NCBI GenBank assembly: GCA_028583605.1
Contig: CM053335.1
Span: 15,622,553 to 15,686,552 of the forward strand
Reading direction: 5' to 3'
Length of the DNA: 64,000 bases
From: Dastarcus helophoroides
Lineage: Eukaryota > Arthropoda > Insecta > Coleoptera > Bothrideridae
Shown here: piece after piece, positions 12,106-23,605 of the stretch
Position numbering within the stretch: the stretch's first letter is position 1
Layout: each line of letters opens with the position of its first letter
The notes under the pieces: model-generated
What the model saw: only the letters and a program-made list of their open reading frames with translations
What the model was told of the DNA's origin: nothing
Database searches by the model: none
Translations under genes and position numbers: made by a program

Positions 12106-13805
12106 TTTATGAAGATTATCTCTTCAATTATATCATCTCGATTAATCCATTGGTCGAAAATAAACCAAATAATCCAAACTTAAGTAATCCCAGATTCAAC
12201 ATTGAACCGATTAATTTATTTATCGCAAATTATTCGATTAATCGATTAATCCATAGTTAAACAATCGTTTAGTTAGTGGAAAGTGTTCTCTAACTCTATC
12301 TCGATTTACTCACTAATCGAATAATCAACACTTATCTAATCGATAAATCAAAAGTTCAGATTAATCGATATATCATAAATTATTTGTGTAATCGACAATT
12401 GGACAATCGTTGAGTTAATTGAAAGTTTATTTGATTCATCGAATATTTTTCGATTTACGTTATCTCGATTAATTCATTAAGCGAACAATCGAAACTTAAT
12501 CGATGAATCAAAAGTTGGCAAATTATTCGATTAATCGCCAGTTAAACAATCGTCAATTTAATCGAAAGCGAATCGATCGGTCGAAAATGAATCGATTAAT
12601 GGAGAGTATTGATTAATGGAAAGTATCGATTAATCGAAAGTATCGATGAATCGAAAATTAATCGATAATTAATCAATTGATCGAAAATTAATCGATTAAT
12701 CGAAAATAACCGATTAGTTGAAAATTAATCGATCATTTCTGATTAAACGATTAATATTGATAAACCGATTGATCGAATATTTTCGATTAATCGATTGATT
12801 TTCGATTATTCGATTAATTTTCGATTCATCTATACTTCTATAATCTATTCTCTGTAATTTATTTGCGAAGTATTCATATTTGTATGCAGTTTATTGGCTT
12901 TTTCTTCGCCGGTCACTCCTTTCACAATCCTAAATTTCAGTACCTTCTATTAAGGAGTGGCAATCTGTTTTAGATTGCCGCAAACAGCGATTGCGTTGGA
13001 TCTTGGTTTGTCAATCTATAATCTATAATTTGTAATTATCAATTAATCTAAAATTAATCGATTAATCGATAATTATTTGATAGACTTTATCTCGATTAAT
13101 TCATTAACCGAATAGTCGAGACTTAATTGATGAATCAAAAGTTACCCGATTAATCGATTTATCGCAAATTATTTGATTATTCGTCAATGAAACAATCGTT
13201 AAGATAATGGAAAATTACTTGATTAGTCGAAAGTTAATCGATTTATCGAAAAGTTATCGATGAACTTTATTTCGATTAATTAATCTATGAATCAAAAGTT
13301 TTAGTCGATTTATCGCAAATTATTCAATTAATCACAAGTTAAACAATCGTCAAGTTAATCGAAAGTAAATAGAATTATCGATCGATTAATCGACAATTTA
13401 TTGATTAACTTTCGCAACTAATTAATCGAATAATCGAGGCCTAATTAATCGATGAATCGAAAATTACTCGATTAATCGATTTATCGTATATTATTCAATT
13501 AATCGTCAGTGAAACAAATTGATCGAAAATGAATCGATTTATCGAAAAGTTATCAATGAACTTTATTTCGATTAATTCTATTGTCAATAAATAAAAAGGT
13601 TGTCGATTAATCGATTTGCCATAAATTATTTGATTAATCGACATTGGACAATCGTTTTGAATTCGATTTTGAATTGAAAGGTATTCGATTGATGACGATT
13701 GATTTCATCTCGCTTAATTCATTAATAGAATAATCGAAAGTTAAACGATTAATCGATTTATCACAAAATATTCGATTAATCAACTCTTAATACATTTCAA
13801 AAAGT
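12106..13805. repeat. TTAATCGA satellite block 2
   Basis: This is a diverged direct copy of 4797-8225. It starts with the same 'ttcaattatatcatctcg' lead and ends with the same 'caactcttaatacatttc' tail. It is shorter because internal segments are missing, and it is interrupted by non-satellite DNA at 12840-13035. Confidence 0.9.
12840..13035. other. Non-satellite insert in TTAATCGA block 2
   Basis: About 195 bp of ordinary sequence with higher GC interrupts the satellite. It includes a short inverted motif, 'ggcaatctgttttagattgcc'-like, near 12958-12980. I see no open frame or transposon ends. Confidence 0.5.
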
Positions 13806-14095
13806 CAACAATTTGAGAAAAGTCGAACTCTTTAAAATCTCCAGATTAAAAAAAATCGAAATCTACAATAAGTCGAAATTTCGAGAAAAGGTCGAGGTTT
13901 GGAACAAATTTACAATTGAAATTAAAATTTTCTGGGATAATCGAAATTTTCGAATAAACAGAAATTTTCTAGATAGGTCAAAATTTTGGGAAAAGTCGAA
14001 ATTTCGAGAAAAATAATTAAAAAACCGTGAAAAAGTCAAAATTTAAAAAATTAAAAGTATTCAAAGGTAAACATTTTTGAATAATTTATAATTTT
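13800..14095. repeat. A-rich AAGTCGAAATT repeat block
   Basis: This is a close copy of 8226-8515: the same order of submotifs, including 'tctgggataatcgaaattt' and 'gtattcaaaggtaaacattt'. It shows that the TTAATCGA/A-rich junction was copied as a unit. Confidence 0.85.
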
Positions 14096-14660
14096 GAATC
14101 GATTAATGGAAAGTATTGATTAATGGAAAGGATCGATTAATCGAAAGTAACGATGAATCGAAAATTAATCGATTATTCGAAAATCAATTGATTAATCGAA
14201 AATAATCGATTACTCGAAAATTAATGGATTAATCGAAAATTAATGGATTAATCGAAAATTAATGGATTAATCGAAAATTAATCGATTAATCCAAAATAAT
14301 TACTTTATCGAAAATTAATCGATTTTGATAAACAGATTAATCGATTATTTTTGATTAATCGAAAGTATCGCTTCATCGAAAATTTATCGATTAATTGATA
14401 ATTATTCGATAGACTTTATCTTGATTAATTCATTAATCGAATAATCGAGACTTAATTGATGAATCAAAAGTTACCCGATTAATCTATTTATCGCAAATTA
14501 TTTGATTAATCGCCAATGAAGTTATTCGATTGTTGACGATTGATTTCATCTCGATTAATTCATTAATCAAATAATCTAAAGTTAAACGATTAATCGATTA
14601 ATCACAAAATATTCGATTAATCAACTCTTAATACATTTCAAAAAGTCATCAATTTGAAAA
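14096..14660. repeat. TTAATCGA satellite block 3
   Basis: A short block of the TTAATCGA family. The segment at about 14220-14280 has three near-perfect tandem copies of 'aatggattaatcgaaaatt'. Confidence 0.9.
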
Positions 14661-14945
14661 TATTCGAAATCTTTAAAAAATCCAGATTAAAAAAAATCGA
14701 AATCTTCAAAAAGTCCAAATTTCGAGAAAAGATCGAGGTTTGGAAAAAATGTATAATTTTTCCGAAATTAAAATTTTCTGGGATAATCGAAATTTTCGAA
14801 TAAACAGAAATTTTCTAAATAGGTCAAAATTTTGAGAAAAGTCGAAATTTTGAAAAAAAAATTGAAAAAATCCGTGAAAAAGTCCAAATTTTTTAAAATT
14901 AAAAGTATTCAAAGGTAAACATTTTTGGAAAATTTACAATTTTGG
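14661..14945. repeat. A-rich AAGTCGAAATT repeat block
   Basis: Third copy of the block seen at 8226-8515 and 13800-14095, with the same order of submotifs. Confidence 0.85.
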
Positions 14946-15838
14946 GTCGATTAATGGAAAGTATTGATTAATGGAAAGTATCGATTAATTGAAAGTATCG
15001 ATGAATCGAAAATTAATCGATTAATCAAAAATAATCGATTAATTTTGCAATCGAAAATAATCGATTAATCTAAAATAATCGATTACTTGAAAATTAATGG
15101 GTTGATCGAAAATTAATCGATTAATCGAAAGTAATCGATTAATCGAAAATAAATCGATTATTTTTGAATAATCGATTAATTTTTGGAATAATCGATTATT
15201 TTCGATTAATTGATTAATTTTCGATTAACCCATTAATTTTCAAGTAATCGATTATTTTAGATTAATCGATTATTTTCGATTGGTCAATTGATTTTCGATT
15301 AATCGATTAATTTTTGGTTCATCGATACTTTCGATTAATCGATACTTTCTATTAATCAATACTTTCCATTAATCGATTCATTTCGACGATTCACTTTCAA
15401 TTAAACTGACGATTATTTAACTTGCGATTAATCGAATAATTTGTCAACTTTTGATTCATCGATTAGGTTTCGATTGTTCGGTTAATGAATTAATCGAGAT
15501 AAAGTCAATCGAAAACTATTCGATGAATCAAATAAATTTCAATTAACTCAACGATTGTCTAACTGGGATTAAACAAATAATTTGTGATATATCCATTAAT
15601 CAGTTAACTTTTGATTTATCGATTGGATAAGTGCTGATTATTCGATTAGTGAATTAATCGGGATACAGTTAACGCACATTTTCTGTTAACTAAACGATTG
15701 TTTAACTATGGATTAATCGAATAATTTGTGATAAATAGATTAATCGGTTCAGAACTGATTTGGGAATTAATAAAGTTTGGATTATTTGGTTTATTTTCGA
15801 CCAATGGATTAATCGAGATGATATAATTAAAGATATTT
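14946..15838. repeat. TTAATCGA satellite block 4, switching orientation
   Basis: The block starts in the direct orientation. From about 15170 it reads mainly as the reverse complement of the family. It ends with the inverted form of the lead sequence ('gagatgatataattaaaga'), which is in direct orientation at 4797, 12106 and 16676. It is the left arm of a roughly 1-kb imperfect palindrome whose right arm lies at about 16431-17280. Confidence 0.85.
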
Positions 15839-16035
15839 TTTAATTTTATTTAAAATTTCTTCGACCCAGTTTTAAAATATTTAAATTTTTATTGTTTGTT
15901 GACAATATTGTCAACAAACAATAAAAATTTAAATATTTCCAAACTGGCCCGAAGAAATGTTAAATAAAATTAAAAAACATAATATTTCCGGTCAATAAGA
16001 GTTCACCATGAAGAATAATTAAAAATATAATCGTA
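15839..16035. repeat. Dispersed repeat X, head-to-head pair
   Basis: Two copies of the dispersed element X meet head to head. The palindrome is centred near 15907 on 'tgttgacaatattgtcaaca', with arms of about 60 bp including 'aatttaaatattt' and 'cgaagaaat'. It sits inside the left arm of the larger palindrome. It could form a stable hairpin. Confidence 0.85.
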
Positions 16036-16325
16036 ATAAACTTTTTTTTTTGGTTGTTTCGATTCCGATTTTTCTGTCAAAATATTGATTTTTTTTTTAA
16101 TTCAGTAGTTTTATGCTGAAGAATTTGTTGTTTTTTTAATTTCGACTTTTTCACGAAAAATTGAAAATTTTTCTAAAAATGTCGTTCTTTTTGAAAATTA
16201 TATTTTCTCCAAATGCCGACCTTTTTATTTGAATATTTTTTTTAGATTTCGAAATTTCAATTTTTTCTAGAAATTTCGAATTTTCTTCGAAATATCGAAT
16301 TTTATTCGAATTCTGAAGAATTCGA
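16036..16325. repeat. A-rich repeat, inverted orientation
   Basis: Reverse complement of 16431-16675 and of 4500-4796, containing the complement of 'gtcggcatttggagaaaat'. Part of the large palindrome. Confidence 0.85.
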
Positions 16326-16430
16326 TTCATCAATACTTCGATAATCGATAATTATCGATTAAACGAAAATTAATCGATTAATCGACAATTATTTGATAGA
16401 CTTTATCTCGATTAATTCGATATTTCGAAG
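16326..16430. repeat. TTAATCGA spacer at the palindrome centre
   Basis: About 100 bp of the TTAATCGA family separate the inverted and direct A-rich arms. This is the loop of the large palindrome. Confidence 0.75.
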
Positions 16431-16675
16431 AAAATTCGATATTTCTAGAAAAAATTAAAATTTCGAAATCTAAAAAAATATTCAAATAAAAAGGTCGGCA
16501 TTTGGAGAAAATAAAATTTTCAGAAAGAACGAAATTTTCAGAAAAATTTCAATTTTTCGTGAAAAAGTCGAAATTAAAAAAAAAACCAAATTCTTCAGCA
16601 TAAAACAGCTGAATTTAAAAGAAATCAATATTTTGAGAGAAAAATCGGAATAGAAAAATCCCCCAAAAAAAGTTA
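16431..16675. repeat. A-rich repeat, direct orientation
   Basis: Direct copy of about 4540-4796 and inverted partner of 16036-16325. Confidence 0.85.
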
Positions 16676-17365
16676 ATGAAGATTATATCTTCAATTATAT
16701 CATCTCGATTAATCCATTGGTCGAAAATAAACCAAATAATCCAAACTTAATTAATCCCCGAATCAATACTGAACCGATTAATCTATTTATCACCAATTAT
16801 TCGATTAATCGATTAATCCATAGTTAAACAATCGTTTAGTTAACAGAAAATGTGTTCGTTAACTTCGATTAAATCACTAATCGAGTAATCAACACTTATC
16901 TAATCGATAAATCAAAAGTTAACTGATTAATCGATATATCACAAATTATTTGTTTAATCCACAGTTGGACAATCGTTGAGTTAATTGAACTTTATTGGAT
17001 TCATCGAATACTTTTCGATTGATTTTATCTCGATTAATTCATTAACAACAATCGAAACTTAATCGATGAATCAAAAGTTGGCAAATTATTCGATTAATCG
17101 CAAGTTAAACAATCGTCAATTTCATCGAAAGTGAATCGATCAGTCGAAAATGAATCGATTAATGGAAAGTATTGATTAATAGAAAGTATCGATTGATCGA
17201 AAATATCGATTGATCGAAAGTATCGACAAATCAAAAATTAATCGATTAATCGAAAATCAATTGATTAATCGAAAATAATCGAGACTTAATTCATGAATCA
17301 AAAGTTACCCTATTAATCGATTTATCGCAAATTATTTGATTAATCGTCAATGAAACAATCGTTTT
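16676..17365. repeat. TTAATCGA satellite block 5
   Basis: Direct copy of the start of block 1. It opens with the same lead and keeps the same order of submotifs for about 600 bp. Its first part pairs with 15430-15838 in inverted orientation. Confidence 0.9.
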
Positions 17366-17593
17366 AACCCAGAAAATTGATGATGAAACGTCTATTCATG
17401 TTAAAGTTTCTTTATTTTTCTTTTTTATATTTAAAAAAAAATTTATTATCAAGTATTTCTTCTTCATTGTTCCCTTTCCATGTTATGCACTGCTGACGAG
17501 CTCGAATGAGAACGAAACATCGATGTCCAGTGCTACAACTTTTTATGTATTTTTTTTATATTTTCCTAATTTATCAAAAAACAATTTTATTTC
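17366..17593. other. Unassigned sequence next to dispersed repeat X
   Basis: T-rich non-satellite sequence between TTAATCGA block 5 and the left X arm. No coding signal. Confidence 0.4.
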
Positions 17594-17811
17594 CATATCT
17601 AATTTTTGGTCTCCTATTTTTCATTATTCCTATTCTAAGTAAAATAAACTAACCTCTTAATTTGTGAACTGTCATGAAGCGACGTTTTCAATAAATTTAA
17701 ATATCACGTAGTCGCATTTCAAACACTGTTTAGAAAATTGTCAACAAACTATAAAAATTTAAATATTTCCAAACTGGGCCGAAGAAATGTTAAATAAATT
17801 GAAAAAAACAT
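17594..17811 (+). repeat. Dispersed repeat X, left arm of inverted pair
   Basis: About 218 bp that pair with 18387-18606 in inverted orientation at roughly 90% or better by eye. Marks include 'ctaatttttggtc', 'aataaactaacctcttaat', 'atatcacgtagtc' and 'ccaaactgggccgaagaaat'. No coding capacity. It looks like a short non-autonomous element or the end of a larger one. Confidence 0.85.
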
Positions 17812-17847
17812 AATATTTCCGGTCAATAAGGGGCTACCATGAAGAAT

Positions 17848-18145
17848 AAACAATCGTTAAGTTAATCAAAAAATTACTTCATTAGTCGAAAGTTAATCGA
17901 TTTATCAAAAAGTTATCGATAAACTTTATTTTGATTACTTAATTAATCGAATAAGCAATAATTAATGGATGAATCAAAATTTTACCGATTAACCGATTTA
18001 ACAGGAATTATTCGATTGATAGTTGGACAGTCGTAAAGTAAATAAAAATTATTAGATTAATTTGCTCTCGATTCATTCTTTAATCGAATCATCGAAACTT
18101 AATCGATGAATTAAAAGTTAATCGATTAATCGATTTCGACTCTCA
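17848..18145. repeat. TTAATCGA satellite block 6
   Basis: It matches about 5810-5945 and 6050-6150 of block 1. It is enclosed between the two inverted X arms. Confidence 0.85.
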
Positions 18146-18386
18146 AAATTTAGTTTTTCGTAAATTCGATTCAAAATTTTGATTTTTCGAAGCTTCGAAT
18201 TTTCGTAAATTCGACTGTTTGGAAAAAAGCGCATTTAAGAAAAAGGTATTTTATTTTTTAAAGACTCTTTTTGAACTTTTAAAAATGTTGACTTTCTGAA
18301 AATCTATTTTCCTCGAAATTTGGCTTTTTTTTTCCAAATTTCGGATTTATTGTGAGAATTTGATCTTTTTTGGGATGTAAATAGTC
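18146..18386. repeat. Junction sequence shared with 6.15-6.27 kb
   Basis: It starts as a copy of about 6148-6270 (shared 'cgtaaattcgattcaaaatt' followed by 'ttgatttttcga'), then becomes T-rich. This is part of the same composite duplication. Confidence 0.7.
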
Positions 18387-18606
18387 ATGTTTTTTTCAAT
18401 TTATTTAACATTTCTTCGGCCCAGTTTGGAAATATTTAAATTTTTATGGTTTGTTGACAACTTTTCTAAACAATTTTTGAAATGTGACTACGTGATATTT
18501 AAATTTATTGAAAACGTCACTTCATGACAGTTTCACACATTAAGAGGTTAGTTTATTTTACATAGAACAGGAATAATGAAAAATAGAAGACCAAAAATTA
18601 GATATG
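18387..18606 (-). repeat. Dispersed repeat X, right arm of inverted pair
   Basis: Reverse complement of 17594-17811 with scattered substitutions. Together the two arms enclose about 575 bp. Confidence 0.85.
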
Positions 18607-20624
18607 CCAGTGTTGCTAGATTTCTAAATTTAATCTAAAAATGAATCGCTGTCTCTCAAGTAGTTAATTAGGTATTATTTCGAAATGAAGATGTCTATAA
18701 TTTTTTCATTAACTTCGGTTATGAATACCGTCATAAAAAAGGCAATAAACGACCTATTATCACCATTATTGGAAACCTTGATGTTTATTTACTTTACCAG
18801 CGTTAGGTCAAGGTGTTCATCATTAATTTGCTGAACAAATCCTGATATCCTAATAAAATCATTTGAAGGCTTGATGCGGAAATGTGATCTGCTGAAGTTT
18901 GGAGAATTGCTGAAGTTTGGAAAACTTTAGCAGAGGAGATCGAGGACAAGAAAAAGGAAACATATGTGGTCTATGATAGAAATACAGATAATTTCACCCA
19001 GCTGAGAAAAAGACAAATAATTTCACCAAGCTGTTGCCAGGATCCACCTAGATTGTTGCATTAATATTCATCCTCATTCGAACGTAATAAAAATATTTTT
19101 TTTATCAAGTTGATTTATTGATTATGTTTCATTTTAATTTGTCTGAATAATTTACGTAAGCAACAAAACTGAATGCAGCAGGCGAGCTAGTTATTTATTT
19201 TGTATCTACAGTACTAACAGTTGAACTACTTTCGCGATAATTTGATATTAAAATGATACTCGATATCAATAAAAATTGGACGAGATAATATAGGATGTAT
19301 TAAGCTAATTAAAACACGTTTGGAAGAATTTAAATAAAAATACAAAACATGTTCTTTCCAATATAAGGAAAATACGAAATTGACACGAATCATTCACCTT
19401 GTTCCTTTTTATCAGTAGCAGTCTAAAATGCAGAACTGAGGTATTTACCAAAATATAGTAATAGAGCCAAAATTTAAACAGTAATTAGTTATCGTAATAG
19501 TTTCGTGACTACTCCTAAATGGTAGAATGTTAACGAGGTGGTTTTTGACGTAAAAAAAGTAGTGGCGCTACTGAGTTGTCAAAATTTTCTATGGAGGATT
19601 CAATTGGATGAAAGTAATTTTATTCCATTGTAGCAGTATCGGCTGTTTAAGCGAAATTGTCTGTGAACATTTCTTACGTTTTTAAGGTGTGTCTTGACGG
19701 TTGCAAGATTTTAATATATTTGAACTACTGTCAGAACAAACTACTGTCATAGCAAACTACTGTAATAACAAACTACTGGTGCAAAAACCCAACGATTTAG
19801 TTTATGATCACCCGAGTGACTCATTGTGTAGCTCATCAATTAAAATTGTGTTTCGTCAAAGAAAATAATTTTTTGAAGGATTTCTTTTACCTTAGCAGAT
19901 TCTAACCTCTAAGACGTGAAAGTGACACTTGACAGAGCAACCAAAACACGTTTCTTTCGTCTAACAAAAAATTACGGCACACTTGATGACTTTTTCATTT
20001 GAACCCCCGATATGTTATGATATGTTATAGAGCTTGTGTTGGTCATATCTGAAACAATTCGTTCCTATGGATTTGTTAAGTTTCAGATAATTTTTCTTCT
20101 GATCTGTCAGTTTTCTTCGATGTCTCGAGAGTTTTTCTCGATGTCTCGAGAGTTTTTCTCGACGCCTCGAGAGTTTTTCTCCATGTTTTATCAACCTGGT
20201 GCATCTCTAACTTGAATTCGTAGAAAATTTTAATTGGGATAATCGTTGAAAGTCTGGTAATTACCAACTTGATCAATTACGAAAATATGTTAAAACTCTT
20301 CGGTATTTGGTCGTACCAGAATATTCGACAAATCGTCGTATAATTGCCCCGTGCATTAATTGTTACAAATGCGAGTAATCTCATAAGAGCAGCGAGTTGT
20401 TTTTCCAAACGTAATTAAATGGTGGCTGATTACCGTTGGTTTTTCCTGATTAGAGGTGATTTAGGTACGTCTTAATAGCCCACATTTAAATTGTAATACC
20501 CAAGCTATCTAGGATGTAATAATGCTCGCATTTAGCAGCGCCTGGGGGACAAGTAACATTAAAAACAAAACGAACCAGTGGTCGTATTTGAGGTCACCAG
20601 TGGCGGCCCCCGATTATCAAAATA
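18607..20624. other. Intergenic, no gene recognised
   Basis: This is unique AT-rich sequence apart from a 21-bp tandem repeat at 20119. Near 18,890-19,040 there are short local duplications ('ctgaagtttggagaa' and 'aataatttcacc.agctg'). I find no convincing exon. Confidence 0.45.
20119..20181. repeat. 21-bp tandem repeat, 3 copies
   Basis: Three copies of a 21-bp unit containing the palindrome CTCGAG ('tctcgagagtttttctc'). It produces a repetitive 'RKTLE(A/T)S' peptide in a minus-strand frame that I do not consider a gene. Confidence 0.9.
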
Positions 20625-20626
20625 TA

Positions 20627-21049
20627 CAGGGTGTTACAAAAGTCCGGGCCGCTACTTCAGGAGCATATTCTACACATTAAAATATGAAAAATGTTGAAAT
20701 ACATTTTTTTCTTTAAATTGCCTCCTAACGGAGATATGACCATTTAAAGATGGCGCCCCTAAAGTGGTTTTTTTACTACAAAAAGTTAACGGTTAGTAGC
20801 AAAGTCATGAAATTGGGCAAGCAGTTAAAGAATTGGATTAGGCATATTCTCATGTAACATATTTTTTAAATAAGCAGTAGCGTGGTGTGTAGGGGGTTGC
20901 CCGCGATTATTTTTTGCCGTAACTTTTTTGTATTGCAATATTTCGACACAAAAGTGCCATAATCGTAAAAAGCAACATTTTTTATACAAAAAAGGTACTC
21001 TTTCTCAAAGTCGCTAAAAGTAACCGTTTCCGAGAAAAAAGCGTTTAAA
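20627..21049 (+). repeat. Left terminal inverted repeat of the mariner-type element
   Basis: It pairs over 423 bp with 22438-22860. The only difference I see is near the inner end (gagaaaaaagcg against gagaaaaaggcg). It carries a 65-codon open frame on the minus strand (20866-21063), which I take as chance. Confidence 0.93.
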
Positions 21050-21149
21050 CAAAATTGTTGCATTTATTAGAATTCGTTTTGCAAATTTCTAATTTATCCA
21101 CTACTAACTGCATTGATATAAAAATAGTACAAAATTAAGAAAAAAAAAA

Positions 21150-22220
21150 TCAAAGCAAGTGTTCGAAATTACTGCCCCCTGCAGCAATACATTGCTCGGC
21201 TCGTCTTCTAAGGGAACTCCTTACTCTTTCGCAAATGCCTGGTGTATTGTGAATCTGGTTGAACCCATTTTCAATTCGTTCACGAAGATCATTGATATTG
21301 TCAACTGGTGTGGAGTAGACGATCTGCTTTAGATGTCCCCATAAGTAGAAATCGAGTGGGTTGAGGTCAGGAGACCTAGCTGGCTATGGTATCGGACCTC
21401 CTCGACCTATCCATCGTTGATGATAGTTGTTATTCAAAAATTCCCTAGCAACTGCACTAAAATGGGCAGGTGCCCCATCGTGCATTATCCACATTCGCTG
21501 TCTTGTTATGAGTGGAACATTTTCAAGTAACACGGGTAACTCTGTTTGCAAAAAATGTCTATATGATGCTCCTGTTAACCTATGAGGTAAAAAAAACGGT
21601 CCAATTATAGAGTCCCCTATTATTCCTCCCCAAATGTTAAGTGAAAAATGTTGCTGATGTCTCGACTGAATAACTGCATTGGGATTTTCAACTTGCCACT
21701 GATGCATGTTGTGAAAGTTAAGTATCCCGTTTCTGGTAAAACCCGCTTCGTCCGTAAATAATATGAGCGATGGAAAGTTCTCATTTTCAGCGATCTTATG
21801 CAATAGCCAGTTGCAAAATTCTATTCTTGGAGGATAATCAGCAGCAAGTAACCCTTGCACTCTTTGAAAATGATAGGGGTAAAATTGGTAAAATTTCAAA
21901 ATTCGCCAGATAGTTACGTGATTTACTCCTTCGGCTAAAGCAAGTTGTCTAGTGCTGACACATGGATCTTCTTCAACTCGCTGAAGCACACGCTCCTCTA
22001 AATTAGCAACTTCTGCGTTTGGCCTTCCAACACGTTCGCCTTTGAAAACAAAATTTCCTGTTTCACATAAACGAGCATGAATTTTCTGGAACAATTTTTC
22101 TCCTAGTAGGTGTCTATTAGGAAAACGTTCAGCATAAAGCCGTCTTGCTTCAGCACGATTACAATTTGCAAGCCCGTACATTAAATGCATATCGGCCATT
22201 TCTTGATTTGAATAGTCCAT
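21150..22220 (-). pseudogene. DD41D Tc1/mariner-type transposase with one in-frame stop
   Basis: The reading frame from the ATG at 22220 to the TGA at 21150-21152 is 356 codons, interrupted only at codon 279 by TAG (21384-21386). The usual residue in related proteins is Trp (GPIPWP...), so TGG to TAG is a likely cause. Residues 1-57 form the helix-turn-helix seen in insect elements (QEMADMHLMYG, RRLYAERFPNRHLL). A second helix-turn-helix follows at about 72-110. The catalytic acids are D157 (LFTDEAGF), D248 (WIMHDGAPAH) and, beyond the stop, D290 (RSPDLNPLDF), with 41 residues between the last two. Without read-through the product lacks the third catalytic acid and should be inactive. The enzyme would cut and rejoin its own terminal repeats at TA sites. 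Confidence 0.93.
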
Positions 22221-22437
22221 TTTATCAAAATAATGAAAAGTTAAAAAACTACTACACTTACTATTGACAACAAAAACTGCTAAAGTTTACAGCTTACGAC
22301 CAAATTTTATCAGTGACACAACGTCAATCTCTGGCAGATATTGTCAAGTACAATTGTTTTCTTTACGATCAGTTTGCATGACCAACTTATTTTTTCTTAT
22401 ACAAATTAGTTAGAATTTCGAAGACGGGATAGGATTA

Positions 22438-22860
22438 TTTAAACGCCTTTTTCTCGGAAACGGTTACTTTTAGCGACTTTGAGAAAGAGTACCTTTTTTG
22501 TATAAAAAATGTTGCTTTTTACGATTATGGCACTTTTGTGTCGAAATATTGCAATACAAAAAAGTTACGGCAAAAAATAATCGCGGGCAACCCCCTACAC
22601 ACCACGCTACTGCTTATTTAAAAAATATGTTACATGAGAATATGCCTAATCCAATTCTTTAACTGCTTGCCCAATTTCATGACTTTGCTACTAACCGTTA
22701 ACTTTTTGTAGTAAAAAAACCACTTTAGGGGCGCCATCTTTAAATGGTCATATCTCCGTTAGGAGGCAATTTAAAGAAAAAAATGTATTTCAACATTTTT
22801 CATATTTTAATGTGTAGAATATGCTCCTGAAGTAGCGGCCCGGACTTTTGTAACACCCTG
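22438..22860 (-). repeat. Right terminal inverted repeat of the mariner-type element
   Basis: Inverted partner of 20627-21049. It lies about 220 bp upstream of the transposase start, so it probably holds the promoter and transposase binding sites. Confidence 0.93.
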
Positions 22861-22862
22861 TA

Positions 22863-23605
22863 TAGAGGTCTATGGTAAAAGACGAAAGAATTTGACTGGT
22901 CGGTTACACAACTGAAGTTTTACCAAACGAGTAGGTGATAATTCTCACTTTGTATTACCTACTTTTTAAAATACATTTCCAGGTGATACAAAACCTCGCC
23001 TTATGTAAACAAATAATTAACATAATAGCATTTTTATTCAGAATTTCTAGAAATAATATGCATTGGATAACACTTCAGTGAAACAAAATGTCTTTAACCG
23101 TCATCCTCTAATGGAATTGAATAGCTCGTGCTAGGCACTTATTCAGCCGAGTGTTATCTTAATCAGAAGATATTTTGCTGCATTGTTCACGAAAATATGA
23201 GCAATTCCTTATTCGTTATCCTTTTGCCTAATAGATTATCTCTACGCATGTTCTATTTATAATAAAGCTGTGACTTATCTATAATACTAATTTATTTCTG
23301 GCAAAAGCAAGCGTCTTAGTTAAGGTACCAAATACCCATAGCGAATTGAAGAAGAAAGTTGATCTTAAATTGTGAACAGTGTAGAATATTTTGAAAAGAC
23401 ATTTGTGCAAGCGACGACGAATCATCTATCTTTCTTTGTAGACGCAACAATCCTCAATAAGTTCCGTATTGGTCCTTAGGCCATTTTTTTTCTTTAGAAA
23501 ATAGGTATCTACTTAATAAACTACTTACTATAATAAAACTAAACACTGAATAATAAATCATATACAACCTAAACCGGTGGATCTAGAAACACGAAATTTT
23601 GCATG
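22863..23605. other. Intergenic, no gene recognised
   Basis: Unique AT-rich sequence between the mariner-type element and the 85-bp satellite. No exon or RNA gene seen. Confidence 0.45.

Larger units (their letters stand above)
20627..22860 (-). mobile_element. Complete Tc1/mariner-type transposon with 423-bp terminal inverted repeats
   Basis: The element is 2,234 bp. It begins CAGGGTGTTAC and ends with the complement, and a TA dinucleotide lies on both sides (20625-20626 and 22861-22862), the target duplication typical of the Tc1/mariner (IS630) superfamily. The terminal inverted repeats span 20627-21049 and 22438-22860. I see only one difference between them. That near-identity suggests a recent insertion. 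One gene lies between the repeats, a minus-strand transposase broken by a single stop codon. Such long repeats are unusual compared with the ~30-bp ends of classical mariner. The catalytic spacing of the transposase (DD41D) resembles known DD41D lineages. Confidence 0.93.

Noticed and set aside
20866..21063. 65-codon frame within the transposon terminal repeat
   Set aside because: It crosses the inner boundary of the terminal repeat and has no counterpart in known Tc1/mariner elements; most likely chance.
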